From the NCBI GenBank assembly GCA_927407015.1, contig CAKMJT010000005.1:1-64000 (forward strand): a stretch of 64,000 nucleotides of DNA. Direction: 5' to 3'. Shown here piece after piece: positions 17,028 to 26,110 of the stretch. The stretch is from an uncultured Proteiniphilum sp. (GTDB lineage Bacteria; Bacteroidota; Bacteroidia; Bacteroidales; Dysgonomonadaceae). Position 1 is the stretch's first letter; each line of letters starts with the position of its first letter. Under the pieces are notes generated by a model, which searched no databases, was not told the origin of the DNA, and saw only the letters and a list, made by a program, of their open reading frames with translations. The translations under genes were made by a program, and so were the position numbers.

Positions 17028-17588
17028 ATGGATAAAATGTTGACATTCGCAGATAGACAAGCTTTTCGAGAATGGCTTGGTAAGTATGGAACAGAGCGCG
17101 ATGGAATATGGTTACTCTTTAGCAAAAAGGGGAAATTTGACACACTCTCTGCTGGTGATGCATTGGAAGAGGCGCTTTGTCACGGATGGATAGACGGACA
17201 AATGCAATCTCTTGACGACAATACCTATAAAAAATATTTTGCACGACGTTTACCTAAAAGCAAATGGTCTGTTAAAAACAAAGAACTGGCACAAACTCTT
17301 ATGGAAAAGGGTTTAATGACCCAGCAGGGTTTAGAAGCCATAGAACGTGCCATGAAAAACGGTTTATGGGATAATGCCAAACATATCCTTATTGACGATG
17401 AACAAATACAGATGTTTAAGGAAATCATTCAGCCTCATGAGCTCGCTTATTCGAATTTACAGGCTATGTCGGATTCGATACAGCGTACATATACCGGATT
17501 TTATTTTGATGCCAAATCTGAGAAAACCCGTCAAACTCGAATAATAAAAATTATTGACAGACTTAATAGGAATTTGAAGCCAATGTGA
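17028..17588 (+). CDS. YdeI/OmpD-associated family protein
   Basis: About 186 residues from the ATG at 17028 (a TTG at 17022 and another ATG at 17037 are alternatives). It shows the YdeI-family core: FREWLGKYGTERDGIWLLFSKKG, then ALCHGWIDGQMQSLDD and RLPKSKWSVKNKELAQTLMEKGLMTQQGLE, each typical of the family. The proteins are cytoplasmic and linked in some species to antibiotic or peptide tolerance, without a known reaction. It follows the NTF2-like gene closely and is part of the cassette-like island. An attC-like element lies just downstream. Confidence 0.8.
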   Translation: MDKMLTFADRQAFREWLGKYGTERDGIWLLFSKKGKFDTLSAGDALEEALCHGWIDGQMQSLDDNTYKKYFARRLPKSKWSVKNKELAQTLMEKGLMTQQGLEAIERAMKNGLWDNAKHILIDDEQIQMFKEIIQPHELAYSNLQAMSDSIQRTYTGFYFDAKSEKTRQTRIIKIIDRLNRNLKPM

Positions 17589-17640
17589 TGTAAGTAATTT
17601 ATATGAAGATATTGAAACAGGAAAAGAGTTATAAAATGCA

Positions 17641-17783
17641 CGAACGCACAACATCGCGTATAAATAATGGCGGGGCTTGTAGCGTATTCGGGCTTCCTGC
17701 CTTGCATCAAATTCATCGTATCTTGATAGGAAAGTGCTTCGAAATCGGCAACTAACCATACCGCCAAACGTTAGCGGTCATGC
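17641..17783 (+). repeat. attC-like element between small genes
   Basis: The left end GCACAAC is at 17646-17652. An inner TGGCGG (17668-17673) is complementary to CCGCCA (17761-17766). The right end AAACGTTAGCGGTCATGC (17766-17783) is itself flanked by CCGC and GCGG, and a middle of about 90 bases is variable. Total size, the paired inner boxes and the GTT-containing right end resemble an integron attC site, though the ends depart from the classical RYYYAAC/GTTRRRY consensus. The right end matches 10 of 14 bases of the element at 16480-16493. Confidence 0.4.
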
Positions 17784-17860
17784 AGGGCAGACACAGCAAA
17801 AACTCATTCAGTTGGAGATTGCTAATATCTTTAACGTTGACATTAAAATATTACTTGTTT

Positions 17861-18040
17861 CGACATAACGTTTTGAACAGGCAGTGCCTCAATAGAAGAA
17901 TAGGAGATTTGGATACCATCTCGAAGGAAGTTAGGGCATGGCAGCGAGGCAGAAATAATAAAGACGCTAAAATTGATTGGCGTTTCACGAATGATCAAGC
18001 GAGGTTAAAGTTCAAAAGACTTTATCTGACATTATTATAG
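17861..18040 (+). pseudogene. IS630-family transposase, C-terminal fossil
   Basis: The frame reads VLNRQCLNRRIGDLDTISKEVRAWQ, then KIDWRFTNDQARLKFKRLY. This is the characteristic C-terminus of IS630-type DDE transposases (LNRRI, EVRAW, KIDWRFT, ARxKxKRLYP). The catalytic DDE domain is absent, as are terminal inverted repeats. It ends just 16 bases before the DsrE-like gene. It shows that an IS630 element once sat in this island. Confidence 0.75.
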
Positions 18041-18055
18041 TAACATAGCAATAGT

Positions 18056-18376
18056 ATGAAAATTGGGATTATTCTCGAGACAAAAGAGTACGAAAAAGCA
18101 TGGAATGCTTTTCGTTTTGCCATTACAGCAAAGAAACAAGGGCACGAAGTAAAATTATTTTTAATGGGAGAAGCCGTTGAATGTGAGGGCTTAACACATG
18201 AGAAGTATAATGTGGATGAACAATTGAGAAAATTCATTGACGTTGGAGGCGAGATCCTTGCCTGTGGCACTTGTTTAAAATCACGCAATCTGGATAGCAC
18301 GGAAGCTTGTCCTATTTCCAACATGGTTGATTGTGTCAATGTAGTCGTTTGGGCAGACAAAACCGTCACCTTCTAA
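18056..18376 (+). CDS. DsrE/DsrF-like small sulfur-relay protein
   Basis: A 106-residue DsrE-fold protein. It begins MKIGIILETKEYEKAWNAF, has GHEVKLFLMGEAVECEGL near 38-55 and carries candidate reactive cysteines in LACGTCLKSRNL near 74-82, then ISNMVDCVN. Family members carry persulfides or act in oligomeric sulfur transfer, so this one may bind a sulfur cargo through the CGTC motif. It stands alone between an IS630 fossil and a GNAT fragment. No Tus or Dsr partner is present in the window. Confidence 0.75.
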   Translation: MKIGIILETKEYEKAWNAFRFAITAKKQGHEVKLFLMGEAVECEGLTHEKYNVDEQLRKFIDVGGEILACGTCLKSRNLDSTEACPISNMVDCVNVVVWADKTVTF

Positions 18377-18459
18377 GTCCGGCAAAGTCAATCGCATCGA
18401 AATGGTATTCCACATCAGCGGAATATGAATCATTATTCATCATTCAAAACAGGCGCCCT

Positions 18460-18597
18460 ATGCTGCATACAGCCATCGATTTTAATAAGACCCTTGCATC
18501 CGATAAGATTCGTCTCCGGCCTTTATGCCGGGAGGACAAGGATGCATTTACAGTGATGACCCGTGAGCAGGATTATAAACCGAATGGGAACAAATGA
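18460..18597 (+). pseudogene. GNAT acetyltransferase, N-terminal fragment
   Basis: 45 codons starting MLHTAIDFNKTLASDKIRLR, then PLCREDKDAF, which looks like the first strand and helix of a RimJ/RimL-type GNAT. The frame then ends at a TGA, 27 bases before a complete GNAT gene of a different subfamily. The acetyl-CoA binding part is missing, so it is a truncated copy. Confidence 0.5.
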
Positions 18598-18624
18598 ATT
18601 TCTGACGGTATCACCCAAAATAGA

Positions 18625-19116
18625 ATGAAAATCAGATTTGAAGAAATAAAAGAGCAGGACCTGCAGGAGGTAAAGCATATCTACGACTGGTACATCAAAA
18701 ACTCGACAGCGACCTTTCATACAGAACCTATCCGGATTGACCAGTTAAAGGAATTCATATACGTCAATCATGCACTCTATCTGTCTTACCTCATTTACGC
18801 AGACAATACGATCACAGGGTATTGTTACCTCACAAATTATAAAAAAAGGCAGGCTTACGACAGAACAGCCGAAGTGACCCTGTACCTGAAACCGGAATAC
18901 TGTCGACAAGGTATCGGTAAAATAGCCCTGGAGCATCTGGAGCATCAGGCGAAAGAGAATGGATTAAAAAATCTGATTGCCATAGTGACCGGTGACAACG
19001 CAGATAGTATTGCCCTTTTTGAGAAATCGGGATATACCCTGTGTGCTCATTTTAAAAACATAGGTGAAAAATTCAACAAAGTGCTCGATGTGCTAGCTTT
19101 TCAAAAGGAGATATGA
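18625..19116 (+). CDS. GNAT N-acetyltransferase (phosphinothricin acetyltransferase-like)
   Basis: A 163-residue acetyl-CoA-dependent N-acetyltransferase. It shows IYDWYIKNSTATFHTEP near 19-35, typical of the PAT/YncA subfamily, the acetyl-CoA pyrophosphate loop CRQGIGKIALEHLEHQA near 93-109, and NADSIALFEKSGY near 125-137. Relatives acetylate methionine derivatives or phosphinothricin-like amines. The substrate here is not known. It is the last intact small gene of the island. The base composition is similar to the flanking island and AT-richer than the core genes. Confidence 0.85.
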   Translation: MKIRFEEIKEQDLQEVKHIYDWYIKNSTATFHTEPIRIDQLKEFIYVNHALYLSYLIYADNTITGYCYLTNYKKRQAYDRTAEVTLYLKPEYCRQGIGKIALEHLEHQAKENGLKNLIAIVTGDNADSIALFEKSGYTLCAHFKNIGEKFNKVLDVLAFQKEI

Positions 19117-19250
19117 GACAGACCGACACCATTCGGCTACACCCATAAAGCAACAGCCGGCGGGTATCGCAGGAATTTCACGACTGCCCGGGAAAACCAA
19201 ACCCTGTGAACAAGCAAATACACCGTGTTTGTTATATGGTTTTTTATCTC

Positions 19251-19412
19251 TTACAGATTACTGAAATAAGTTGCCGTGCGAATCATTTGTGCAACAAACG
19301 ACATTTCATTGTCATACCACGAAACAGTCTTCACCTGCTTACTTCCTGTCATCTCGCGGAAAGCCAGACGTCCTATCCGGCCAAATCCATTAATCGCAAC
19401 CTTGATCATCAT
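19251..19412 (-). pseudogene. GAPDH gene reduced to its two ends by an in-frame internal deletion
   Basis: The minus frame starts [20 protein letters not shown], the N-terminal NAD-binding motif of GAPDH. It passes without interruption into VKTVSWYDNEMSFVAQMIRT and ATYFSNL, the C-terminal end of GAPDH, giving 53 codons and a normal stop (complement of 19251-19253). The catalytic Cys and almost 280 residues are gone. The intact GAPDH at 56016 is of a slightly different type (ending KVNA), so this was a second copy. It is either a fossil or, less likely, a retained microprotein. Confidence 0.8.
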
Positions 19413-19524
19413 ATCAATATTTTAGGGTGAATACTTCCTGTTTGTTATAACAAGGCATGATGGTAGATGGTTTATTTGGCCTGAAAAAAGATTCTGGTTT
19501 CTTGAATGAATCAGAAAAATAATG

Positions 19525-19532
19525 TATTTTTG
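19525..19532 (+). promoter_or_regulatory. Promoter -7 box for the barrel protein and lipoprotein pair
   Basis: TATTTTTG, 85 bases before the ATG at 19618. It fits TAnnTTTG. Confidence 0.5.
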
Positions 19533-19617
19533 CTTCTAGACACACACTATCATTTCGATAATGAATCTATAACCGTATGAAAAGCTTCGGCAGAAAAACA
19601 TTAAAATATCTATCTCG

Positions 19618-20316
19618 ATGAAAAAAACTCTCATTTGCGTATTTACGCTGTTAGCGGTAACGTTATCAGCCACCAGTCAGGAACTTCCGCATTTCAGACT
19701 GAATGTCACGGGGGGATACGGTTATTTTTTACATACCGACCCCAATGAAGGAGAATCCCAAATTTTCATCCACAATGATGACTATAATAACTATCAGCGA
19801 CAATTGAAGTGGGGGCCAAATATAGAAGGTAACGTGCATTATCTGCTGAACAACGGACTGGGATTCGGGGCTAAATACCGTTACCTGACGACAGATGCTG
19901 CCAGTACCGACCTTTTATTTGATGCAGGGGAACATTACGGCGTTGTGCAGGTAGCGGAACAGAATGAGATCATCTTTATTGCCCCTTCACTCATCTATGC
20001 CCGGTGGCTGGAGCCAACAGGTAAACTACTGGGTACTGGTGCCTTGTCGGTTGGGTATGTCTATCTCGAGTCATCAGGGGAAGTGGATAACAACTCGGCC
20101 ATGTTCACTGGTGGAAATATGGGTGTTCAGATCGATTTGGGTGTTGATTATTTTCTTACCCCCCATTTCTCAATAGGTCTGGGAACTGGTTATTTTTACG
20201 GTAAGATCAAAGAGGTACATATCAACCTGAGTGAACAGAAAACCACACTGCCGGAGAATGCTCAACCCAATCTCTCCCATATACCACTCAATCTTTCTAT
20301 ATCATACCATTTTTAA
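19618..20316 (+). CDS. Outer-membrane beta-barrel protein, function unknown
   Basis: 232 residues. A signal peptide (KKTLICVFTLLAVTLSATSQ) is followed by alternating hydrophobic/aromatic strands (FRLNVTGGYGYFLH, GLGFGAKYRYLTT, VQIDLGVDYFLTPHFSIGLGTGYFYG). It ends LSISYHF with a terminal Phe, the usual mark of an outer-membrane barrel of about 8 strands. No OmpA-like peptidoglycan domain is present. It precedes a small lipoprotein gene by 12 bases, so both probably work together at the outer membrane. The ligand is unknown. Confidence 0.8.
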   Translation: MKKTLICVFTLLAVTLSATSQELPHFRLNVTGGYGYFLHTDPNEGESQIFIHNDDYNNYQRQLKWGPNIEGNVHYLLNNGLGFGAKYRYLTTDAASTDLLFDAGEHYGVVQVAEQNEIIFIAPSLIYARWLEPTGKLLGTGALSVGYVYLESSGEVDNNSAMFTGGNMGVQIDLGVDYFLTPHFSIGLGTGYFYGKIKEVHINLSEQKTTLPENAQPNLSHIPLNLSISYHF

Positions 20317-20328
20317 TGCAACACAACC

Positions 20329-20727
20329 ATGCAACAAATCAAGAAAAACATCATTCTCATTTGCGCAGTGATTCTTCTCTCCTGTACCGATACATATATC
20401 CACACTGTAGATCCTCCTATTCCTGTAAACAGAGAGTATAATGGTGTGATGGAAGTGCATACGACCGGCAACAGCTTTGCCAAAACTGAAATACCACGAA
20501 CGACCCTTGCTGCGGGGAACTATAAAATCATCTTGTTTCCAAAAGCATTGGAACTCAGATCATATTATGTGAAAGCAGATGCTGAGGGCACTATTGAAGT
20601 AGAGTATAAGCTGGTGGATGAAATTACCGTGGAACCGGGCTATGAAGGTACGGTTTTCGGCATATTGCAGATTATCAATGAATCGCGCAGTGAGGTACTG
20701 CACGTTCCCGTGGGTTATTTGCCCTGA
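20329..20727 (+). CDS. Small lipoprotein, function unknown
   Basis: 132 residues. A signal peptide ends in the lipobox LLSC (Cys19). The mature region resembles a small beta-sandwich (ALELRSYYVKADAEGTIEVEYKLVDEITVEPGYEGTV in part; no known motif). It is encoded 12 bases after the barrel gene and is likely co-transcribed. I do not recognise a family. Confidence 0.65.
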   Translation: MQQIKKNIILICAVILLSCTDTYIHTVDPPIPVNREYNGVMEVHTTGNSFAKTEIPRTTLAAGNYKIILFPKALELRSYYVKADAEGTIEVEYKLVDEITVEPGYEGTVFGILQIINESRSEVLHVPVGYLP

Positions 20728-20834
20728 TGGGCGGGTACAGATCTCACTGAATCACATACTTCAATGAAAAGGAACAAGAAAAAAATGCACTGACATCCAT
20801 GCTGGATGGCGACTTATTATACATTCAATATGCA

Positions 20835-21743
20835 ATGAAAACAAAAAACTCCCGCCGCGATTTTTTAAAAATGATGGCTCTTATCCCGACAATACCCGTA
20901 TTGTCTTCTTTTTCTTTTTCCAATATCCCGGAAAAGCCGGCCGTATTGTCGCACAGATTCAAGCTCAGTCTGAATCTTTACTCTTTTAATCAGCTGCTCA
21001 GAGACGGAGCGATTGATCTTTTTGATGTGCTCCATTTTTGTGCACAACACAATTTTGATGCCATTGATCCCACGGGCTATTATTTTCCGGGTTATCCTGC
21101 CCCACCCTCCATGGCTTTCATCAACGAGTTCAAGCGGGAAGCTTTTCTTTTGGGACTCGACATCAGCGGAACCGGTGTACGCAATGATTTTGCCAATCCT
21201 GATCCAGCTGCGCGCAAGGCTGATGTGGAGATGATCAGACAATGGGTTGAGGTGGCGGCAAAGATGGGAGCACCCAACTTGCGGATATTTTCCGGAACGA
21301 ACCCGCATGATGGATTCTCACGCGATCAGGTATTCAAATGGATGGCTCATGACATCCGTACCTGTTGTGATTACGGTAAGGAGATGGGTGTGATCATCGC
21401 GATACAGAACCACAATGATTTTATCAGGACTGCTGCAGATGTGGATCGCATCTTTGAAATGGTGGATTCCGACTGGCTGGGCCTGAATCTCGATATCGGA
21501 AGTTACCGGGAGGCCGATCCCTATAGAGAGATTGAGAAGAACATCGCGAAAGCCGTTACCTGGCAGATTAAGGAGAATGTGTGGATGGATGGGAAGGAAA
21601 CCCCAACCGATTTATGTAAATTATCCGGGATAATTAAAAAAGCCGGCTACAGGGGATATCTCCCTCTGGAAACACTGGGGGCCGGTGATCCTTATCAAAA
21701 GGTACCCCGCCTGCTGCATGAAGTCAGACAGTGTATGGTTTAA
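20835..21743 (+). CDS. Exported sugar phosphate isomerase/epimerase-like TIM barrel protein
   Basis: About 302 residues from the ATG at 20835. The open frame extends to 20799, but 20835 gives a signal beginning KTKNSRRDFLKMMA, which carries a Tat-type RRxFLK motif. An AP-endonuclease-2/xylose-isomerase-like barrel follows, with FKLSLNLYSFNQLLRDGAI, then GVIIAIQNHNDF near 195 and LNLDIGSYREADPY near 230. These residues usually place a metal and a sugar. Tat export of folded metal-containing isomerases is common in Bacteroidota. The substrate is unknown. Confidence 0.82.
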   Translation: MKTKNSRRDFLKMMALIPTIPVLSSFSFSNIPEKPAVLSHRFKLSLNLYSFNQLLRDGAIDLFDVLHFCAQHNFDAIDPTGYYFPGYPAPPSMAFINEFKREAFLLGLDISGTGVRNDFANPDPAARKADVEMIRQWVEVAAKMGAPNLRIFSGTNPHDGFSRDQVFKWMAHDIRTCCDYGKEMGVIIAIQNHNDFIRTAADVDRIFEMVDSDWLGLNLDIGSYREADPYREIEKNIAKAVTWQIKENVWMDGKETPTDLCKLSGIIKKAGYRGYLPLETLGAGDPYQKVPRLLHEVRQCMV

Positions 21744-21775
21744 ATCAGGGAAAACATGGTGAACGGACAGTATCC

Positions 21776-22696
21776 TTAATTCTGATTCCGGAATTCATTG
21801 GGCGTTAAACCTGTCTCACTTTTGAACATACGGGTAAAATGCTGGGGATATTTAAAACCCAGCTCACTGGCAATCTCGCTGATGGTTTTATCCTTGCTGA
21901 ATATCATGTTTTTGGCCAGGTCAATAATCTTGCACTGAATATATTCTTTTGCCGTTTTCCCCGTATCCTTCTTAATTAAATCGCCAAAATAATTTGCCGA
22001 CAAATGGAGTGCATCGGCAAAATAAGCTACGGTGGGTAAACCAACTCTGAGTGGCTTGTCCGATGAAAAAAAGTCGTTCAGCTTCTCTTCAAATTTCTCC
22101 AGTATTCCCTGATTGACATTTTCCCTGGTGATAAATTGCCGGTCGTAAAAACGGGCGCAATAATTCAGGAACAGTTCGATATTGGAGGCAATGAGTTTCT
22201 TACTGTGCTTATCCACACTCTGTTGTAACTCATAATTTATTTTCGCAAAACAATCCAGTACAATTTGCCTTTCGCGTTCCGACAGGTGCAATGCTTCATT
22301 GGACTTGTAGCTGAAGAAATTATATTCACTGATAGTTTTCGCTAACGAGGTGCCCTGGAGCAGGTCGGGATGAAAGACCAGCGCATATCCTTTGGGTTGA
22401 TAAACCAACCCATCATTATCCAGCTCCATCACCTGTCCCGGTGAAACGAAAACCAGTGTACCTTCCTGGTAATCGTAATAGTTGCGTCCATATTTGATAT
22501 CACCGCACTTTACGTCTTTCAGGAATATGCAGTACAGTCCATAATTGATTCTTACCTTCTTTTCCTTACCCCATGTTCTGGGATTGGCTTTTGAAAAATC
22601 AATCACGCTCACCAACGGGTGTAGTGTTTCATGATTGTTCAATAGGTTGTATTCGTTTACCGTATCAAATCTGAAAATTCCTTCCATAGTTTTCAA
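21776..22696 (-). CDS. AraC-family transcriptional regulator
   Basis: 306 residues. A cupin-like sensor domain (about 40-165, YDYQEGTLVFVSPGQVMELD) is followed by the double helix-turn-helix of AraC proteins (about 205-305; YFADALHLSANYFGDLIKKD and ISEIASELGFKYPQHFTRMFK). It is encoded divergently from the aldo/keto reductase cluster (22867 to 30028) with a 170-base intergenic region, the usual position for a regulator that controls its neighbour. The inducer is unknown, possibly a small organic compound processed by those enzymes. Confidence 0.88.
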   Translation of the reverse strand: MKTMEGIFRFDTVNEYNLLNNHETLHPLVSVIDFSKANPRTWGKEKKVRINYGLYCIFLKDVKCGDIKYGRNYYDYQEGTLVFVSPGQVMELDNDGLVYQPKGYALVFHPDLLQGTSLAKTISEYNFFSYKSNEALHLSERERQIVLDCFAKINYELQQSVDKHSKKLIASNIELFLNYCARFYDRQFITRENVNQGILEKFEEKLNDFFSSDKPLRVGLPTVAYFADALHLSANYFGDLIKKDTGKTAKEYIQCKIIDLAKNMIFSKDKTISEIASELGFKYPQHFTRMFKSETGLTPNEFRNQN

Positions 22697-22833
22697 TATT
22701 TCAGCTGCAAAAATACGGATATCCTCATTTATATTACTATCTTACGGGATAAATCAGTAAAAATGGTAGTTCAAACCGTAATCTGTATAAACATTTATTG
22801 GTCAGGATATCTGAACTTTGTAAAATCAAATGA

Positions 22834-23862
<1,029 letters not shown>

Positions 23863-23906
23863 CAACCTGAGACAATCTGACATTCAGTAATAAAAAACAT
23901 CGATTG

Positions 23907-25013
23907 ATGAAGACAAAATTGACAAAAGAAAATCACCCGAAAACAACGTTGATCGTAGGTACAATGTTCCTGCTGCTTTTGGGTTCATCCTGTGCCAACA
24001 AGGATGAGAAACAAAGTAACGATATCATACAAATAAAAGAACAAGGCAGCTTCGCCGTCGGGGGAACCGTCATTGAAAATCCGGGAATTTTTGACCCCTA
24101 TAACCAGACTCCGGAGGGGCAGACATTTCATGGTGATCATGCCTATGTTTTTTACCAGATACCTGTCAATGCACGGAACTATCCGCTGGTGATGTGGCAC
24201 GGGTTGGGACAGTTTTCCAAAACCTGGGAGACTACACCCGACGGGCGGGAAGGATATCAGAATATCTTTTTGCGAAGGCGGTTTCCGGTGTATGTCATTG
24301 ACCAGCCACGCAGGGGAGATGCAGGCCGCAGCACCGTACCGGCGACAATTGATCCTATCCCCGATGAACAGGGTTGGTTCGGCACATTCCGCATTGGCAT
24401 CTGGCCCGACTATTTTGAAGGGGTGCAGTTCTCACGCGACGCTGCTGCACTCGAACAATATTTTCGCAGCATGACCCCAAATATCGGGCCTATTGATATC
24501 AATGTCAACGTGGATGCGGTATCTGCACTTCTTGACAAAATCGGTGAAGCTGTTTTGGTCACGCATTCCCATTCGGGTGGCATGGGCTGGCTCACCGCCA
24601 TAAAGAATCAAAACGTGAAAGGGATCGTTTGCTATGAACCGGGATCCGGTTTCCTGTTCCCGGAGGGGGAAGTGCCCGAACCTCTCCCCAGTGCTGGCTG
24701 GGTACTCGAAGCATTTGGCATACCGATGGAGGATTTTAGACAGTTGACAAAAATTTCCATCGTGATTTATTACGGTGACAATATTCCCGAGGAGCCCAAC
24801 CCCAATCCGGGACAGGACGGATGGAGGGTGCGCCTGGAGATGGCTCGGTTGTGGCGGGATGCTGTCAACAAATATGGCGGAGATGTAACGGTGGTACATC
24901 TTCCTGAAATCGGCATCAAAGGCAATACCCATTTCCCCTTTTCCGATTTGAACAATGTGGAAATTGCCGACCTGATGTCGGAGTGGTTAAAAAGTAAGGG
25001 ATTAGACAAATAA
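23907..25013 (+). CDS. Alpha/beta-hydrolase lipoprotein (esterase-like)
   Basis: About 368 residues. A signal ends in LLLLGSSC (lipobox GSSC, Cys30 or near), so the protein should be anchored outside the inner membrane. The hydrolase core begins around 85 with the HG segment in PLVMWHGLGQFSKTW. The nucleophile is probably the Ser in VTHSHSGGMG near 221, a G-x-S-x-G variant with His replacing the first Gly. A late His in GNTHFPF is a candidate catalytic base. Relatives are annotated as alpha/beta-fold esterases of unknown substrate. It lies 44 bases after the aldo/keto reductase. Confidence 0.82.
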   Translation: MKTKLTKENHPKTTLIVGTMFLLLLGSSCANKDEKQSNDIIQIKEQGSFAVGGTVIENPGIFDPYNQTPEGQTFHGDHAYVFYQIPVNARNYPLVMWHGLGQFSKTWETTPDGREGYQNIFLRRRFPVYVIDQPRRGDAGRSTVPATIDPIPDEQGWFGTFRIGIWPDYFEGVQFSRDAAALEQYFRSMTPNIGPIDINVNVDAVSALLDKIGEAVLVTHSHSGGMGWLTAIKNQNVKGIVCYEPGSGFLFPEGEVPEPLPSAGWVLEAFGIPMEDFRQLTKISIVIYYGDNIPEEPNPNPGQDGWRVRLEMARLWRDAVNKYGGDVTVVHLPEIGIKGNTHFPFSDLNNVEIADLMSEWLKSKGLDK

Positions 25014-25024
25014 CAGATAAAGTG

Positions 25025-26086
25025 ATGAGATTGAAAAGAATGGATAAAATTACCTGTTTGATCGTTATGTTTGTAACAACCAGCATGATTCTATTGGGTC
25101 AGCAAAAGATCGATAATCCTTTTGGTTTGGTTTATGAGGGTGCCATTACAGAAAACCTGCCGGGCAAAGTAAATATTCATCCGGTGAACTATCTGTTGCA
25201 TGGTATCGAGATTTCAGCCAATGTATACACCCCTGCCAATTATGACCCGGCAAAGAATTATCCGGTAATCGTGGTGGCACACCCCAACGGGGGCGTCAAG
25301 GAACAGGTTGCCGGCCTATATGCACAGCGACTGGCGGAATCGGGCTACATCACCATTGCTGCCGATGCCTCCTACCAGGGCGCCAGCGGGGGAGAACCCC
25401 GTAACACGGACAAGCCTGCCTTTCGGATTGAAGACATCCGGGGTATGGCCGATTATATCTCACAATATGCAGGAGCAGATGCTGAACGTATTGGATTGTT
25501 GGGTATTTGCGGCGGCGGAGGCTATTCATTGGCGGCAGCACAGACCGATAAACGCTTTAAGGCGGTGGCAACCCTCAGCATGTTTAACTCCGGAATGGTC
25601 AGACGAAACGGATTCAGGGACTCGCAACTGGAGACGATTCAGGAACGGCTGAAACAGGCTTCTGATGCCCGTGCGCAGGAAGCCGCGGGGGGTGAGGTGC
25701 TTTATATGGCTGACACCGAAACAACCGATGAGATGGCTGATAAAATGCCCTATGACCTCTATCGCGAAGGTCATTACTATTATCACCGTACCCATGCGCA
25801 CCCCAATTCCACTTTCCGGTATACCACCAGCAGCCTGATTGATCTCATGGCTTTTGATGCAAATGACCGTATGGCGTTGATCAACCAGCCCCTGTTGATG
25901 ATCGCAGGGAGCAAAGCAGACACCTACTACATGACCGAAAGTGCACTCAAACTGGCTACAGGCACTGACAAAAAAGAGTTGTTCCTGATTGAAGGTGCGA
26001 CCCATATACAAACCTATTATGTGCCGGAGTATGTGGAGAAGGCTTCAACCAAGCTCAAGGAATTTTTTGGTGAATACTTGCCATAA
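25025..26086 (+). CDS. Exported alpha/beta hydrolase with a Cys nucleophile motif
   Basis: About 353 residues from the ATG at 25025 (25040 is an alternative). A signal segment (LIVMFVTTSMILLGQQ) is followed by a dienelactone-hydrolase-like core: VIVVAHPNGGVKEQ (oxyanion region), ADASYQGASGGEPRN, and LGICGGGGYSLA with Cys near 162 where most hydrolases carry Ser. G-x-C-x-G is the dienelactone hydrolase signature. Late residues are IAGSKADTYY (acid) and GATHIQTYY (His). It probably opens lactones or hydrolyses esters in the periplasm. It lies 11 bases after the preceding esterase gene. Confidence 0.83.
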   Translation: MRLKRMDKITCLIVMFVTTSMILLGQQKIDNPFGLVYEGAITENLPGKVNIHPVNYLLHGIEISANVYTPANYDPAKNYPVIVVAHPNGGVKEQVAGLYAQRLAESGYITIAADASYQGASGGEPRNTDKPAFRIEDIRGMADYISQYAGADAERIGLLGICGGGGYSLAAAQTDKRFKAVATLSMFNSGMVRRNGFRDSQLETIQERLKQASDARAQEAAGGEVLYMADTETTDEMADKMPYDLYREGHYYYHRTHAHPNSTFRYTTSSLIDLMAFDANDRMALINQPLLMIAGSKADTYYMTESALKLATGTDKKELFLIEGATHIQTYYVPEYVEKASTKLKEFFGEYLP

Positions 26087-26110
26087 TGATAAATCTATTC
26101 AAAACATAAA

